Notes under the pieces: generated by a model
What the model was told of the DNA's origin: nothing
What the model saw: the letters and a program-made list of their open reading frames with translations, nothing else
The model's database searches: none
Part shown: positions 24,226 through 32,691 of the stretch, piece by piece
Layout of the letters: each line of letters opens with the position of its first letter
How positions within the stretch are numbered: position 1 is the first letter of the stretch
Position numbers and translations under genes: made by a program
Assembly: GCA_947455595.1 (NCBI GenBank)
Contig: CANGOP010000020.1
Coordinates: forward strand, 1 to 50,275
Length of the DNA stretch: 50,275 nucleotides
From: Gammaproteobacteria bacterium
GTDB taxonomy: Bacteria; Pseudomonadota; Gammaproteobacteria; Steroidobacterales; Steroidobacteraceae
Reading direction: 5' to 3'

Positions 24226-25272
24226 TTAAGGCGATGGGCGGCGACCGAGCGACTTGATCGGGAACTTCACCGCTCGGAGTTTGGGTAGCAGGGCACGTCG
24301 CTTCGTCTGGGCTTTGCGCTGCGGACGGTGTCGCAGGACGATCGGGACGCTACGCGCCAGCACGTCGAGTGGATTCGGACGTGCATCCTTGGGGAGCAGT
24401 GGCGCCGGCCAGTTACCCTGGACGTCCAAGAAGGAGTCCGGCCAACCGCCGAGTGCATAGGTCCGCCGACACAGTTCGCGTGCCAATGCCGTCCGGTCCA
24501 GATCGAGCGGCAGGTCCGCCGCGGCGATCGGTTCACCCACGACGACGCGGATGGGGCGCCGAGCGCGCTTCACATTCTCGCCAATCAACAGGCCCCAACG
24601 CAGCGTCAGGCTCCAATGACTGACCAGCTGGAAGAGCCGTCCGTTCTGTCCTTCGAACCACATGGGTTGTACCGGCGCACCCGTCCGTTCCACCAACTGC
24701 GCCACAAACGGATGCCAGGTGGCATCGACCGCGGGGCTGGCGCCGAATGCATCGGGCGACGTCGAAATCCCCCCGGCGGGGAAGATGATGAGAACGCCGC
24801 CCGAATCCAGTTGTTGGCGAGCCGCGAGACGACTGGATGCATTGGCGCGTTGGGCTTCCCGCGTGCCGCTCGTATCGAGTCGGATCGCTTTTTCTTCTAA
24901 TTCAGGAACATAACGGCCTTCATTGAGCAGGATTTTGAAGTCGCTGCGCACTTGGCTGACAAGCCAGCAGGCAATCAAGCCATCCACAATACCAAACGGG
25001 TGATTGGCGACGATCAGCAGCGGACCGGTGGCCGGTATCCGTGCGAGCGCGTCCTCAGCGAGGTCCAGCTGTACGCCCAAGAGTCGCATGCAGTCTTCCC
25101 AGAATCGGGTCGGATCCTTCTGCGACACGCGATAGCGGTCGTAGATCTGCTGGAGGTACGCCTGACCAGAAAGCCGTTCCAACGTGCGAATCAGCAACCG
25201 CTGCGCCGGCGGCACGGTCGTATCCGACATCGTGTACGCGGGGTTGTTCGCGTCCGGGTTTGCCTGAGCCAT
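24226..25272 (-). CDS. Lysophospholipid acyltransferase (PlsC-like)
   Basis: About 348 residues. The acyltransferase motif I NHPFGIVDG (NHxxxxD form), the motif with R in LLNEGRYVPEL, and motif III FPAGGIST with a final VVVGEPI are all present and in order. It transfers an acyl chain to a lysolipid or a similar acceptor at the membrane. Proteins of this length and opening (LERLSGQAYLQQIYDRY) resemble the acyltransferases paired with ornithine-lipid enzymes, but no OlsB partner is adjacent. ATG 25272 is preferred (GCGAGG close upstream); 25230 is an alternative. It is divergent from the symporter gene. Confidence 0.87.
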   Translation of the reverse strand: MAQANPDANNPAYTMSDTTVPPAQRLLIRTLERLSGQAYLQQIYDRYRVSQKDPTRFWEDCMRLLGVQLDLAEDALARIPATGPLLIVANHPFGIVDGLIACWLVSQVRSDFKILLNEGRYVPELEEKAIRLDTSGTREAQRANASSRLAARQQLDSGGVLIIFPAGGISTSPDAFGASPAVDATWHPFVAQLVERTGAPVQPMWFEGQNGRLFQLVSHWSLTLRWGLLIGENVKRARRPIRVVVGEPIAAADLPLDLDRTALARELCRRTYALGGWPDSFLDVQGNWPAPLLPKDARPNPLDVLARSVPIVLRHRPQRKAQTKRRALLPKLRAVKFPIKSLGRRPSP

Positions 25273-25408
25273 GGGGCCTCGCTCGTCGGGAAATATGACC
25301 ATTTAGCCACGGAGATACTACGGATTCATGACGGAGGTCATCACCGCAGTAGCGGCCCTGCACCGATCCGGTTAGTGTCACCGCTTTGCAAAAGTCGGTG
25401 GAGAGTCG

Positions 25409-26800
25409 ATGGTTACGCTCGATTTCGCAGTCATGGCGGTCTACATGGTGGGCATTCTGCTCACCGGCTTTTGGGCTAAACGGAAGATCACGAGTCAAGA
25501 GGAATTCCTCGTTGCGGGCCGCAGCGTCGGCTTGCTGCTGTATGCCGGTACGCTGGCGGCCATCGTCCTCGGTGGGGCCTCGACGGTCGGTGGCGTCAAA
25601 TTGGGCTACCAGTACGGGCTGTCAGGCATGTGGCTCGTCTTTATGTACGGGCTCGGAATCCTGGTGCTGAGCGTCTGGTTCGTCCCGAAGATTCTGGATA
25701 TGAATCTGGTGACCGTGCCGGAGTTGCTCGGACGGCGTTTCTCACGGCGCGTCCGCATTGCCGGTGGCCTTGTCATGGCCGCGTACGATTTTATGGTGGC
25801 GGTGACGGCCACCATCGCGGTGGGCGCGGTGATGGAAGTAATTCTGAACATGCCGCGTACCGAGGCGATTTTCCTCGCCAGCATGGTCATGGTGGCCTAC
25901 TCCGTGTTGGGCGGTATGTGGTCATTGACCATGACCGACATCGTGCAGTTCGTGATCAAGACGGTCGGCATTCTCTTTGTGCTGCTGCCCGCGTCTATCC
26001 TGCATGCAGGCGGGTTTTCCGGGATGGTGGCTAAGCTGCCCAGCGGGTTTCTGGATCTCGGCCATATCGGCGGCGCGAAAATCTTCTCATTCTTTCTCTT
26101 GTACTTTTTTGGCATTACGATAGGTCAGGATGTCTGGCAGCGCGTGTTCACAGCACGCAATTTGAAGGTTGCCCGGACCGGTGGCGTTTTGGTGGCGCTC
26201 TACTGCTTCGTTTATGCCGCAGCCGGTGGTTTGATTGGAGCAGCCGCGCACGTCTTTTTACCGCCGCTGGCCGATCCCGATGCGGCCTTCGCCTCCGCCG
26301 TGAATGCGGTGTTGCCTGTCGGGATGCGCGGCCTCGTGCTGGCCGCGGCATTGGCCGCCATGATGTCGACAGCCTCTGCGTGTCTGCTGGCGACCTCGAC
26401 TGTCCTGTTGGAAGACGTGGTGCTGCCGCTCAAGTCAGGCAGCGGCCGTGGTTCAGTGACCCAGAGCCGTGTCCTGACCCTGATCTGCGGCGTGCTGATG
26501 ACGCTGGTCGCCTGTCAGACCAAAGACGTCATTGCTGCCATCACCATCGCCTACGACTTTCTCGTAGGTTCGCTGTTTGTGCCGGTGGTCGGTGCCATGT
26601 TGTGGCGGCGCGGCACGGAGCTGGCGGCCATGGTGTCGATCGCGGTGAGCGCCATCGCCGTGGTGGGGCTCCTGATCGCGTGCGGTATTGATTCGGATTG
26701 GCCCATTTATGTCGGCTCGGCGAGCAGTCTGGTGGTCTTTGTACTGATGAGTCTCTGGGGACCTCAAGCCTCCTCGGCTCACCCTGTTATGGAAGCGTAA
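25409..26800 (+). CDS. Sodium:solute symporter (SSS family)
   Basis: 463 residues with about thirteen hydrophobic helices, an inner-membrane sodium symporter. The family core is visible: ITSQEEFLVAGRSVGLLLYAGTLAAIVLGGAST, GGMWSLTMTDIVQF (the sodium-site region in helix 5), FFLLYFFGITIGQDVWQRVF and LAAALAAMMSTASACLLATSTVLLEDV. The ureohydrolase gene begins 5 bases after its stop, so both are surely one transcript and the transported compound is probably a guanidino or polyamine-like substrate (inference). The arrangement resembles gpuP-gpuA of Pseudomonas aeruginosa (3-guanidinopropionate), recalled from memory. Confidence 0.92.
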   Translation: MVTLDFAVMAVYMVGILLTGFWAKRKITSQEEFLVAGRSVGLLLYAGTLAAIVLGGASTVGGVKLGYQYGLSGMWLVFMYGLGILVLSVWFVPKILDMNLVTVPELLGRRFSRRVRIAGGLVMAAYDFMVAVTATIAVGAVMEVILNMPRTEAIFLASMVMVAYSVLGGMWSLTMTDIVQFVIKTVGILFVLLPASILHAGGFSGMVAKLPSGFLDLGHIGGAKIFSFFLLYFFGITIGQDVWQRVFTARNLKVARTGGVLVALYCFVYAAAGGLIGAAAHVFLPPLADPDAAFASAVNAVLPVGMRGLVLAAALAAMMSTASACLLATSTVLLEDVVLPLKSGSGRGSVTQSRVLTLICGVLMTLVACQTKDVIAAITIAYDFLVGSLFVPVVGAMLWRRGTELAAMVSIAVSAIAVVGLLIACGIDSDWPIYVGSASSLVVFVLMSLWGPQASSAHPVMEA

Positions 26801-26805
26801 AACTG

Positions 26806-27777
26806 ATGAGCTACGAAAAACAAAACCCCGTCGATGGTTCGACGTATCAACCGATGCGAGAGCCGCGCTATACCGATATCGCGACCTTCATGCGCGCACC
26901 GCTGGTCCAGTCATTGGCGGATGTGGACATTGGACTGATTGGAGTTCCCACCGATTTGGGTGTGACAAACCGTCCGGGTGCTCGTCACGGTCCGCGTGAA
27001 ATCCGTAATCAGTCGAGTTTCATGCGCGCTTTTAACCTTGGGATGCGCTTGAACCCCTACGATTTGTGCCGTATCGGCGATCTCGGTGATGTGCGTTTTT
27101 CCAGTCGCTACGATCTGCCGAGCCAAGTCCACGACATCATCGAGTATTACCGACGGGTGAAGGCAGCGGGTGTCATCCCGGTCTCTGCCGGCGGTGATCA
27201 CTTCATCACGTATCCGATCCTAAAGGGCATCGTGGATGAGGGTCCGGTGGGCCTCATACATATTGATGCCCATACCGATACCTGGGGTGAGGTCTTCGGC
27301 TCCAAGTTCACTCATGCCGCTCCGTTTCGCTTGGCCGTTGAAGACGGGCTGATCGATCCTAAGCGCACGATTCAGATCGGTATCCGCGGTGGCCAGAATT
27401 TCATGGATGGCGTGGAGTACTCTGAAAAGTGCGGCATGCGCGTGTTGTTCATGGAAGAGTTCTCGCGGATCGGGGTCGATGCGGTCATCGCCGAGGTGCG
27501 TCGCGTCATCGGCACCGGTCCGGTCTACTTCACCTTCGATGTCGATGGCTTGGATCCGGTGTTCACGCCGGGTACCGGGACGCCCGAGGTGGGCGGCATC
27601 ACCACCATCGAGGCGCAGCGCCTGATGTATGGCTTGCGCGGGCTCAACTATATTGGCGGCGACGTCGTCGAGGTGTCGCCACCCTATGACCCGTCCGGTA
27701 ATACGGCATTGGTCGGTGCGAGCATGATGTTTGAGATTCTGTGTCTCGTCGCTGACAGCCGCTTCGGTCGCGGCTGA
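26806..27777 (+). CDS. Ureohydrolase (agmatinase / guanidinopropionase-like)
   Basis: 323 residues, arginase/agmatinase superfamily, which removes urea from a guanidino compound using two manganese ions. All ligands are present: H132 (SAGGDHF), D154, H156 and D158 (HIDAHTDTW), D245 and D247 (FDVDGLDP). The N-terminal GVPTDLGVTNRPGARHGPREIR is shared by agmatinase, guanidinobutyrase and guanidinopropionase, which sequence alone does not separate. The start at 26806 lies 5 bases after the symporter stop. A hairpin CAGCCGC/GCGGCTG (27756-27776) covers the last codons and may help terminate transcription before the convergent DUF2256 gene. Confidence 0.92.
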   Translation: MSYEKQNPVDGSTYQPMREPRYTDIATFMRAPLVQSLADVDIGLIGVPTDLGVTNRPGARHGPREIRNQSSFMRAFNLGMRLNPYDLCRIGDLGDVRFSSRYDLPSQVHDIIEYYRRVKAAGVIPVSAGGDHFITYPILKGIVDEGPVGLIHIDAHTDTWGEVFGSKFTHAAPFRLAVEDGLIDPKRTIQIGIRGGQNFMDGVEYSEKCGMRVLFMEEFSRIGVDAVIAEVRRVIGTGPVYFTFDVDGLDPVFTPGTGTPEVGGITTIEAQRLMYGLRGLNYIGGDVVEVSPPYDPSGNTALVGASMMFEILCLVADSRFGRG

Positions 27778-27813
27778 GTTGCGTGCCCTCTGGCCCGCCG
27801 CTCGCCGGTGGGG

Positions 27814-27972
27814 TCAGGGGGGCTTCTTGGCCGACCGCCGACGCAACCCGTTGCAACGCTCGGAGCAAGCGGTGACCTCGGGCCAACTGTCGCGCCATTT
27901 CTTGCGCCACGAGAATGGCCGTCCACAGACTACGCAGATTTTTTCCGGCAGATTGGGTTTGCGGTGCGTCAC
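27814..27972 (-). CDS. DUF2256 family small zinc-finger-like protein
   Basis: About 52 residues. The sequence THRKPNLPEKICVVCGRPF, then SWRKKWRDSWPEVTACSERC, is the whole of the DUF2256 domain, with the C-x2-C and C-x3-C pairs that suggest a zinc knuckle. The function is unknown. The GTG at 27972 gives the usual family length; the frame is open further upstream to a TTG at 28017, adding a CTLC pair. It is convergent with the ureohydrolase gene and divergent from the amidohydrolase gene at 28054. Confidence 0.82.
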   Translation of the reverse strand: MTHRKPNLPEKICVVCGRPFSWRKKWRDSWPEVTACSERCNGLRRRSAKKPP

Positions 27973-28053
27973 GGGTGGGCACAGGGTACAGGCAAGGGCG
28001 GGTGACGGTATGCTCAACCTGTGTGGGGAATTCGTAAAGATCTGGGGGATGCG

Positions 28054-29343
28054 ATGAGTCGATCAATCGTATGGGCCGGTTTGGCTGCCTGGCTGCTGAC
28101 ACCGGTCTGGGCTGCGGAGCCTCAGTCGACCCAGCCGGTGGCGCTGCACGCGGCTCGACTCGTGGACGTCGTCAGTGGTCGCCTCGTCAATGATCCTTGG
28201 GTTGTGATCCACGGCGACAAGATCGCTGCTGTGGGTGATCGTTCAGCGGTGCCGTACGACGCCTCGGTCGTGGAATTGGGCGATACCACGCTCGTGCCCG
28301 GGCTCATCGACTGCCATACGCACCTGGCAGATATGCCGGATGTCGCCGATCCGACGGTGACTTTGCGCTATTCACCGGCCGAGATTGCCTACGCCGCCAT
28401 TCCCAACGCACGAGCGACTCTGCAGGCCGGGTTCACCACCGTTCGCGATGTGGGAACGTATCGGGCTTTCAATGACGTCGCCTTGCGAGACGCCATCGCG
28501 AAGGGCTTGGTCGAAGGCCCTCGGATGTACGTCGCCGGAGCCTACCTCACGATCACTGGTGGTGCGGGTGCCATGACCGGGTTGGCGCAAGACATTCCCT
28601 TACCGCCGACCCTCCATTACGGCGAGGCGAATGGTCCGTGGGAAGTGCGGGCCCGGATTCGGGACCTCGCGCACCGCGGCGCGGATCACATCAAGTTACT
28701 GTCAACGGGCGCCGTACTCACCCACGGTAGCAACCCCAAGAGCATCGAATTCACACCGGAGGAGTTGTCGGCAGCGGTGCAGGAAGCGGCCAACTTCGGG
28801 CTCAAGGTGGCAGCTCACGCGCACGCGGTGGAAGGGATTAAGAATGCGATCCGCGCGGGCGTTGCTTCTGTCGAACATGCGACGTTGATTGACGACGAGG
28901 GGATTGCGCTGGCGAAAGCGCATGGCACGTATCTCGACATGGATATCTATGACGAGGAATGCATTCAGAATGACCCCACGGAACCCGCTGATTTTCTCCA
29001 ACACGACCGCGACTTGGCTGACGTGCAACGCGTGGGCTTTCGCAAAGCCGTCAAAGCGGGTGTGAAGATGAGTTTCGGCACGGATGCGGGGATTTGCCCC
29101 CACGGCACCAACGCGCGGCAGTTCGCGTTCATGGTGCGATATGGCATGACGGCGATGCAGGCCATCCAGGCCGGTACCATCAACGCCGCCGATCTCATCG
29201 GTCATCCTGAACTGTTCGGCTCAATCACGGTCGGCAAGTCAGCGGACATCATCGCGGTTCCGGGTAATCCACTGGACGATATTCAGCGTCTCGAGCAAGT
29301 CCAATTCGTCATGAAGGAAGGCAGGATCTATCGGCATGACTGA
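28054..29343 (+). CDS. Exported metal-dependent amidohydrolase (Xaa-Pro dipeptidase-like)
   Basis: About 429 residues, amidohydrolase superfamily, with a signal peptide (IVWAGLAAWLLTPVWA). Metal ligands are in DCHTHLAD, the likely carboxylated Lys in DHIKLLSTGAV, His in KVAAHAHAVEG and VEHATLID, and Asp in FGTDAGICPHGTN. This motif set is that of the imidazolonepropionase-like group, whose characterised members cleave peptides of the Xaa-Pro/Xaa-Arg type. GGGGGAT precedes ATG 28054. The stop overlaps the start of the barrel protein gene by 8 bases, so the two are translationally coupled, and a serine hydrolase follows in the same operon. Confidence 0.92.
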   Translation: MSRSIVWAGLAAWLLTPVWAAEPQSTQPVALHAARLVDVVSGRLVNDPWVVIHGDKIAAVGDRSAVPYDASVVELGDTTLVPGLIDCHTHLADMPDVADPTVTLRYSPAEIAYAAIPNARATLQAGFTTVRDVGTYRAFNDVALRDAIAKGLVEGPRMYVAGAYLTITGGAGAMTGLAQDIPLPPTLHYGEANGPWEVRARIRDLAHRGADHIKLLSTGAVLTHGSNPKSIEFTPEELSAAVQEAANFGLKVAAHAHAVEGIKNAIRAGVASVEHATLIDDEGIALAKAHGTYLDMDIYDEECIQNDPTEPADFLQHDRDLADVQRVGFRKAVKAGVKMSFGTDAGICPHGTNARQFAFMVRYGMTAMQAIQAGTINAADLIGHPELFGSITVGKSADIIAVPGNPLDDIQRLEQVQFVMKEGRIYRHD

Positions 29344-30877
29344 TCAGTCGCAGAAGAGAGATCGGTCACGCGCGCATCGCATGCGACGGTCTTTGGGGAT
29401 GCTCACGCTCATGCTCCTGCCGACGTTCGCGATCGCGCAGCCCACGGCCATTGAAACGCCGTGGACCGTGGGGTTGGACGCGGAGCGATGGACATTGCCG
29501 GCGGATGAGACGGCCGGCATGGTCGGACTGCATCTGCGTCGCGCCTTTAGCGATCACCTGCGACTCGGTGTCGACAGCTTTGCGGCGGTTCAAGGTCAGC
29601 GCGGGGGCTTCATTACCTTGGGAGTGGGCGGCGAATTTCGCTATCCGGTGGCCACGTGGGCAGACCTCGAAGCGGGGCTCTCCGTGTCGGCCGGTGGCGG
29701 ACGGGGTGGCCGTGAACTGTCCGGCGGCGGCTTGATGTTGCGCGAGTCACTGGGCCTCAGTGTTCCGGTGGGTGCTTGGCGCTGGCGGACTGGACTCAGT
29801 CGCGTGGACTTCCCCAATGGTGGAGCGATCTCGGGCACCCAGTGGTATGCCGGTGTTGAGCGTCGTTTCACGGGTCTGTCGACGCTCGCTGCGGCGAGCG
29901 AGCGGACCTTCCGGATCACCACGGCGCAGGAACTAACGGCGGCGGATCTGGGTGTCTACCTTCGCCCCTATCGCGTACGGCCAGGCAGCCTGACCGACGC
30001 GGGGACGACACAGGCGAATTTCGGCGTCGTGGGTGCCGAGTGGCGGGGTGTGTTGACGGGGCCTTGGTACTACACGGTCGATGCCGCGGGTGCCGCGCAT
30101 GGGCAGAGCAACGGCTATATGGAGATCATGGGTGGCATCGGGTTGCGGTTGCCCGTGACCGCAAACCTCAGCTTCGATGGTGGCGTCTCGGTCGGTGCTG
30201 GCGGTGGTGGCGCCGTGGATACCGGTGGCGGCGCGTTGGTGGCCGCACGCGTAGGTGCGCAATGGCGTTTCACGGGACGCAATGCGGTGGCGATCGGCCT
30301 CGAACGGATGAAAGCACCCAGTGGGCATCTCACCGTCGACGGTCTGTCGCTCTCACTGCGCCACCGCTTTGGTCCAGATGAGCCGATGACATTGCCGGCG
30401 GACAGCGCGGCGGTGTTGCAGCCACACCCGGTCAGGATTCGAATGGCCGCGCAAAACTACGCCTCGGCCGGATCTGCTTGGGCAACCCGACCGATTCCCT
30501 CGATTGGCGTCTTGGGAGTGCAAGCGGACTATGACCTGTCGGACGTCTGGTATTTGAGCGGGCAGGGACTGGCGGCCTATCGCGGCGAGAGCGGCGCCTA
30601 CATGACCGGCCTTGTGGGCGTCGGCGCACATGTGGGCGTCGGTCGCCACCTCTACTGGGAATCCGAAGCCTTAGTCGGAGCCGCCGGTGGTGGTGGCGTG
30701 GCGGTGGCCTCGGGGGCAGTCGCGCAGATCAACGTCGGTGTCGGCGCGGAGTGGTCAAACGGAGTGGGCCTGCACGCCTCGGTGGGGCGGATCCGTTCCC
30801 TGCAAGGCGGCTTTGCGGCCAATGTTGTCGGGTTGTCCGTGAGTTACCGCACGACGCTGTTGTCGGGCGCACGCTGA
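29336..30877 (+). CDS. Predicted outer-membrane protein with three tandem Gly-rich repeats
   Basis: 513 residues. A basic N-terminus leads into a signal peptide (LGMLTLMLLPTFAIAQ). The mature protein reads as three related units of about 110-150 residues. Each alternates aromatic and polar residues as in a beta-barrel and carries a Gly-rich signature: SAGGGRGGRELSGGG, VGAGGGGAVDTGGG and VGAAGGGGVAVASG. Each signature is followed by a VG..W strand and an 'S..R' or 'G..R' end. No TonB box or plug is seen. It overlaps the upstream amidohydrolase gene by 8 bases and the downstream serine hydrolase gene by one (TGATG). A role in surface binding or passage of the hydrolases' substrate is inference. 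The family is not recognised. Confidence 0.75.
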   Translation: MTDQSQKRDRSRAHRMRRSLGMLTLMLLPTFAIAQPTAIETPWTVGLDAERWTLPADETAGMVGLHLRRAFSDHLRLGVDSFAAVQGQRGGFITLGVGGEFRYPVATWADLEAGLSVSAGGGRGGRELSGGGLMLRESLGLSVPVGAWRWRTGLSRVDFPNGGAISGTQWYAGVERRFTGLSTLAAASERTFRITTAQELTAADLGVYLRPYRVRPGSLTDAGTTQANFGVVGAEWRGVLTGPWYYTVDAAGAAHGQSNGYMEIMGGIGLRLPVTANLSFDGGVSVGAGGGGAVDTGGGALVAARVGAQWRFTGRNAVAIGLERMKAPSGHLTVDGLSLSLRHRFGPDEPMTLPADSAAVLQPHPVRIRMAAQNYASAGSAWATRPIPSIGVLGVQADYDLSDVWYLSGQGLAAYRGESGAYMTGLVGVGAHVGVGRHLYWESEALVGAAGGGGVAVASGAVAQINVGVGAEWSNGVGLHASVGRIRSLQGGFAANVVGLSVSYRTTLLSGAR

Positions 30878-31962
30878 TGCATCGGTTGCTCCTGAGCGTT
30901 ATGGCGACGCTGCTCGCGTGTGCAACGGTATCCGCTGCGCAGCCGGGCTGTGTGGAGCGTGTCTTTCGCGGCGATAGCGTCTTGTTGGACCGAGCCTCGG
31001 GTGTTCGTCGCTTGGGGTCGGACGCGCCGCTCACGGCAAACACCGCCTTTCGTCTAGCGTCCGTCTCAAAACAATTCACGGCCGCGGCGATACTCACGCT
31101 GGTCGAGACGGGACAATTGTCGTTGGACGCCCGCTTATCAGACCTGCTACCGAACATGCCCGACTACACGCGCATGATCACGGTGCGTCACCTGCTGACG
31201 CACACCAGCGGATTGCCAGACTACGAGGCCCTGATGGATGAGGCGGTCGCACGCGGCGGGCCGGTGTATACCCCGACGCACCAGATTGATGACGCGGCCG
31301 TTCTCAGATTGTTGGCCGCCACGCGGACACCGCGCTTTGCGCCCGGAAGCCATTGGGCCTACAGCAATTCAGGCTACGTCGTGCTTGGCGTGATTGTCGC
31401 GACGGTCTCCGGCCAGCCTTTTGGTCGTTACCTCGACCAGCATGTGTTTAAGCCCCATCGATTAGGATCGACGCACCTACGAGTGCCCGGAGAGACCCGT
31501 ATTCGTCGTCGCGCCTTTGGACATGCGGGTGATCCGACCGCCGGTTGGCAGGTGTCTGATCAAAGTTCGACGTCGGCGACCGGTGGGGATGGGGGTATCT
31601 ACTCCACCGTAGAGGATCTCACTCGCTGGCTGCAGGCGCTGGACCGCCGTGAATCGGTGTTGGCGCGGCACGCCCAAGATGTCTTTACGGCGAACCCGTT
31701 GGCGGACGGTTCCTCAACCCGGTGGCCGACAGAGCCGGACGACGATAACCTCGATCCAGGCGGCCCGGTGGCCTACGGCTTTGGCTGGTTCGTTGATCCC
31801 GCTTTTGGGCGCCGTCGGGCATGGCATTTTGGGACGACGGAGGGCTTTCGCACGACCATCGATTGGTTCGCGCAGCAGCACACCGGTTCGATCGTGCTGT
31901 GCAACCGAATGGACATCGAAACGCGCGCTCGTGCGCTCACCAACGTGCAGCCGTACCTGTAA
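30877..31962 (+). CDS. Exported serine hydrolase, class C beta-lactamase/esterase fold
   Basis: 361 residues. A signal peptide (LLLSVMATLLACATVSA) precedes a beta-lactamase/transpeptidase-like domain. The nucleophile motif S62-V-S-K65 (RLASVSKQFTAAAI), the Y162-S-N164 motif (WAYSNSGYVVLG) and a third-motif candidate WHFGTTEGF are all present. HTSGLPDY is typical of the group. It may be a D-aminopeptidase, esterase or peptidoglycan-related hydrolase; resistance to beta-lactams is not implied. Its ATG overlaps the preceding stop (TGATG), which makes it the third coupled gene of this operon. Confidence 0.92.
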   Translation: MHRLLLSVMATLLACATVSAAQPGCVERVFRGDSVLLDRASGVRRLGSDAPLTANTAFRLASVSKQFTAAAILTLVETGQLSLDARLSDLLPNMPDYTRMITVRHLLTHTSGLPDYEALMDEAVARGGPVYTPTHQIDDAAVLRLLAATRTPRFAPGSHWAYSNSGYVVLGVIVATVSGQPFGRYLDQHVFKPHRLGSTHLRVPGETRIRRRAFGHAGDPTAGWQVSDQSSTSATGGDGGIYSTVEDLTRWLQALDRRESVLARHAQDVFTANPLADGSSTRWPTEPDDDNLDPGGPVAYGFGWFVDPAFGRRRAWHFGTTEGFRTTIDWFAQQHTGSIVLCNRMDIETRARALTNVQPYL

Positions 31963-32010
31963 AGCACAAGAGTCCGCTATGCTGCTGCTATCGAGGCCCC
32001 TCGCATCGCT

Positions 32011-32682
32011 ATGACACCGCATCATCATCCGCTCGTGCGACTTGTGCAGGCCCGTCCGCGTCTGTTCATGGCCATGCTCGTCACTGCCCTCAGCGGATGG
32101 TTCATGCCCACCTCGCTGGCGTTGCACGCGGTCACCCGGTGGTTGGTAGCCTGGAATATCGGCACCATTTTTTATCTCTTGATGGCGGCCGTGATGATGT
32201 TGCGTTCAGGCGAGCATCACATGCGGATGCGAGCACGCTTGCAGGACGACGGTCAGTTGGTGATTCTCGGACTCGTGACGCTGGCCGGCATCTCGAGTCT
32301 GGCTGCGATTGGTTTTGAATTGACCTTGGTGCGGGAAGCGCAAGGACTGCTGCGGATCCTGCATGCCTCACTGGCCGGCGTCACCGTCCTGGCGTCTTGG
32401 GCGTTTATCCAGACGATGTTCGCACTCCATTACGCGCACGATTTTTATGCGGCCGTTGCACGCGGAGCGGCGGGTGGGTTGCTCTTTCCGGGTGAGGACA
32501 AGCCTGACTACGGGGACTTTTTATATTTCGCCGTGGTGATCGGCACGTCCGGGCAGACAGCCGACGTCTCGTTCACCTCGCGGCCGATGCGGCGGGTCGG
32601 CACGCTGCACTGCGCACTCGCGTATCTTTTCAATACAACGGTGCTGGCGTTGCTGATTAATATCGGCGCCAGTCTCATCTGA
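32011..32682 (+). CDS. DUF1345 membrane protein
   Basis: 223 residues with five hydrophobic segments. DUF1345 hallmarks are LVAWNIGTIFYLLMA, SWAFIQTMFALHYAHDFY, PDYGDFLYFAVVIGTSGQTADVSFTS and the final FNTTVLALLINIGASLI. The function is unknown; the phrase 'FxVIGTxxQTSDV' lies in a membrane-entry loop resembling ion-channel filters only superficially. The start at 32011 lacks a good Shine-Dalgarno sequence. The fatty acid hydroxylase gene follows 9 bases later, so the two are probably cotranscribed. Confidence 0.9.
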   Translation: MTPHHHPLVRLVQARPRLFMAMLVTALSGWFMPTSLALHAVTRWLVAWNIGTIFYLLMAAVMMLRSGEHHMRMRARLQDDGQLVILGLVTLAGISSLAAIGFELTLVREAQGLLRILHASLAGVTVLASWAFIQTMFALHYAHDFYAAVARGAAGGLLFPGEDKPDYGDFLYFAVVIGTSGQTADVSFTSRPMRRVGTLHCALAYLFNTTVLALLINIGASLI

Positions 32683-32691
32683 GGACGATGT

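Noticed and set aside
30877..31962. A beta-lactamase resistance gene
   Set aside because: The SxxK and YxN motifs define the broad serine hydrolase family; the coupling to a peptidase-like amidohydrolase and the HFG third motif point to an esterase or peptidase instead.
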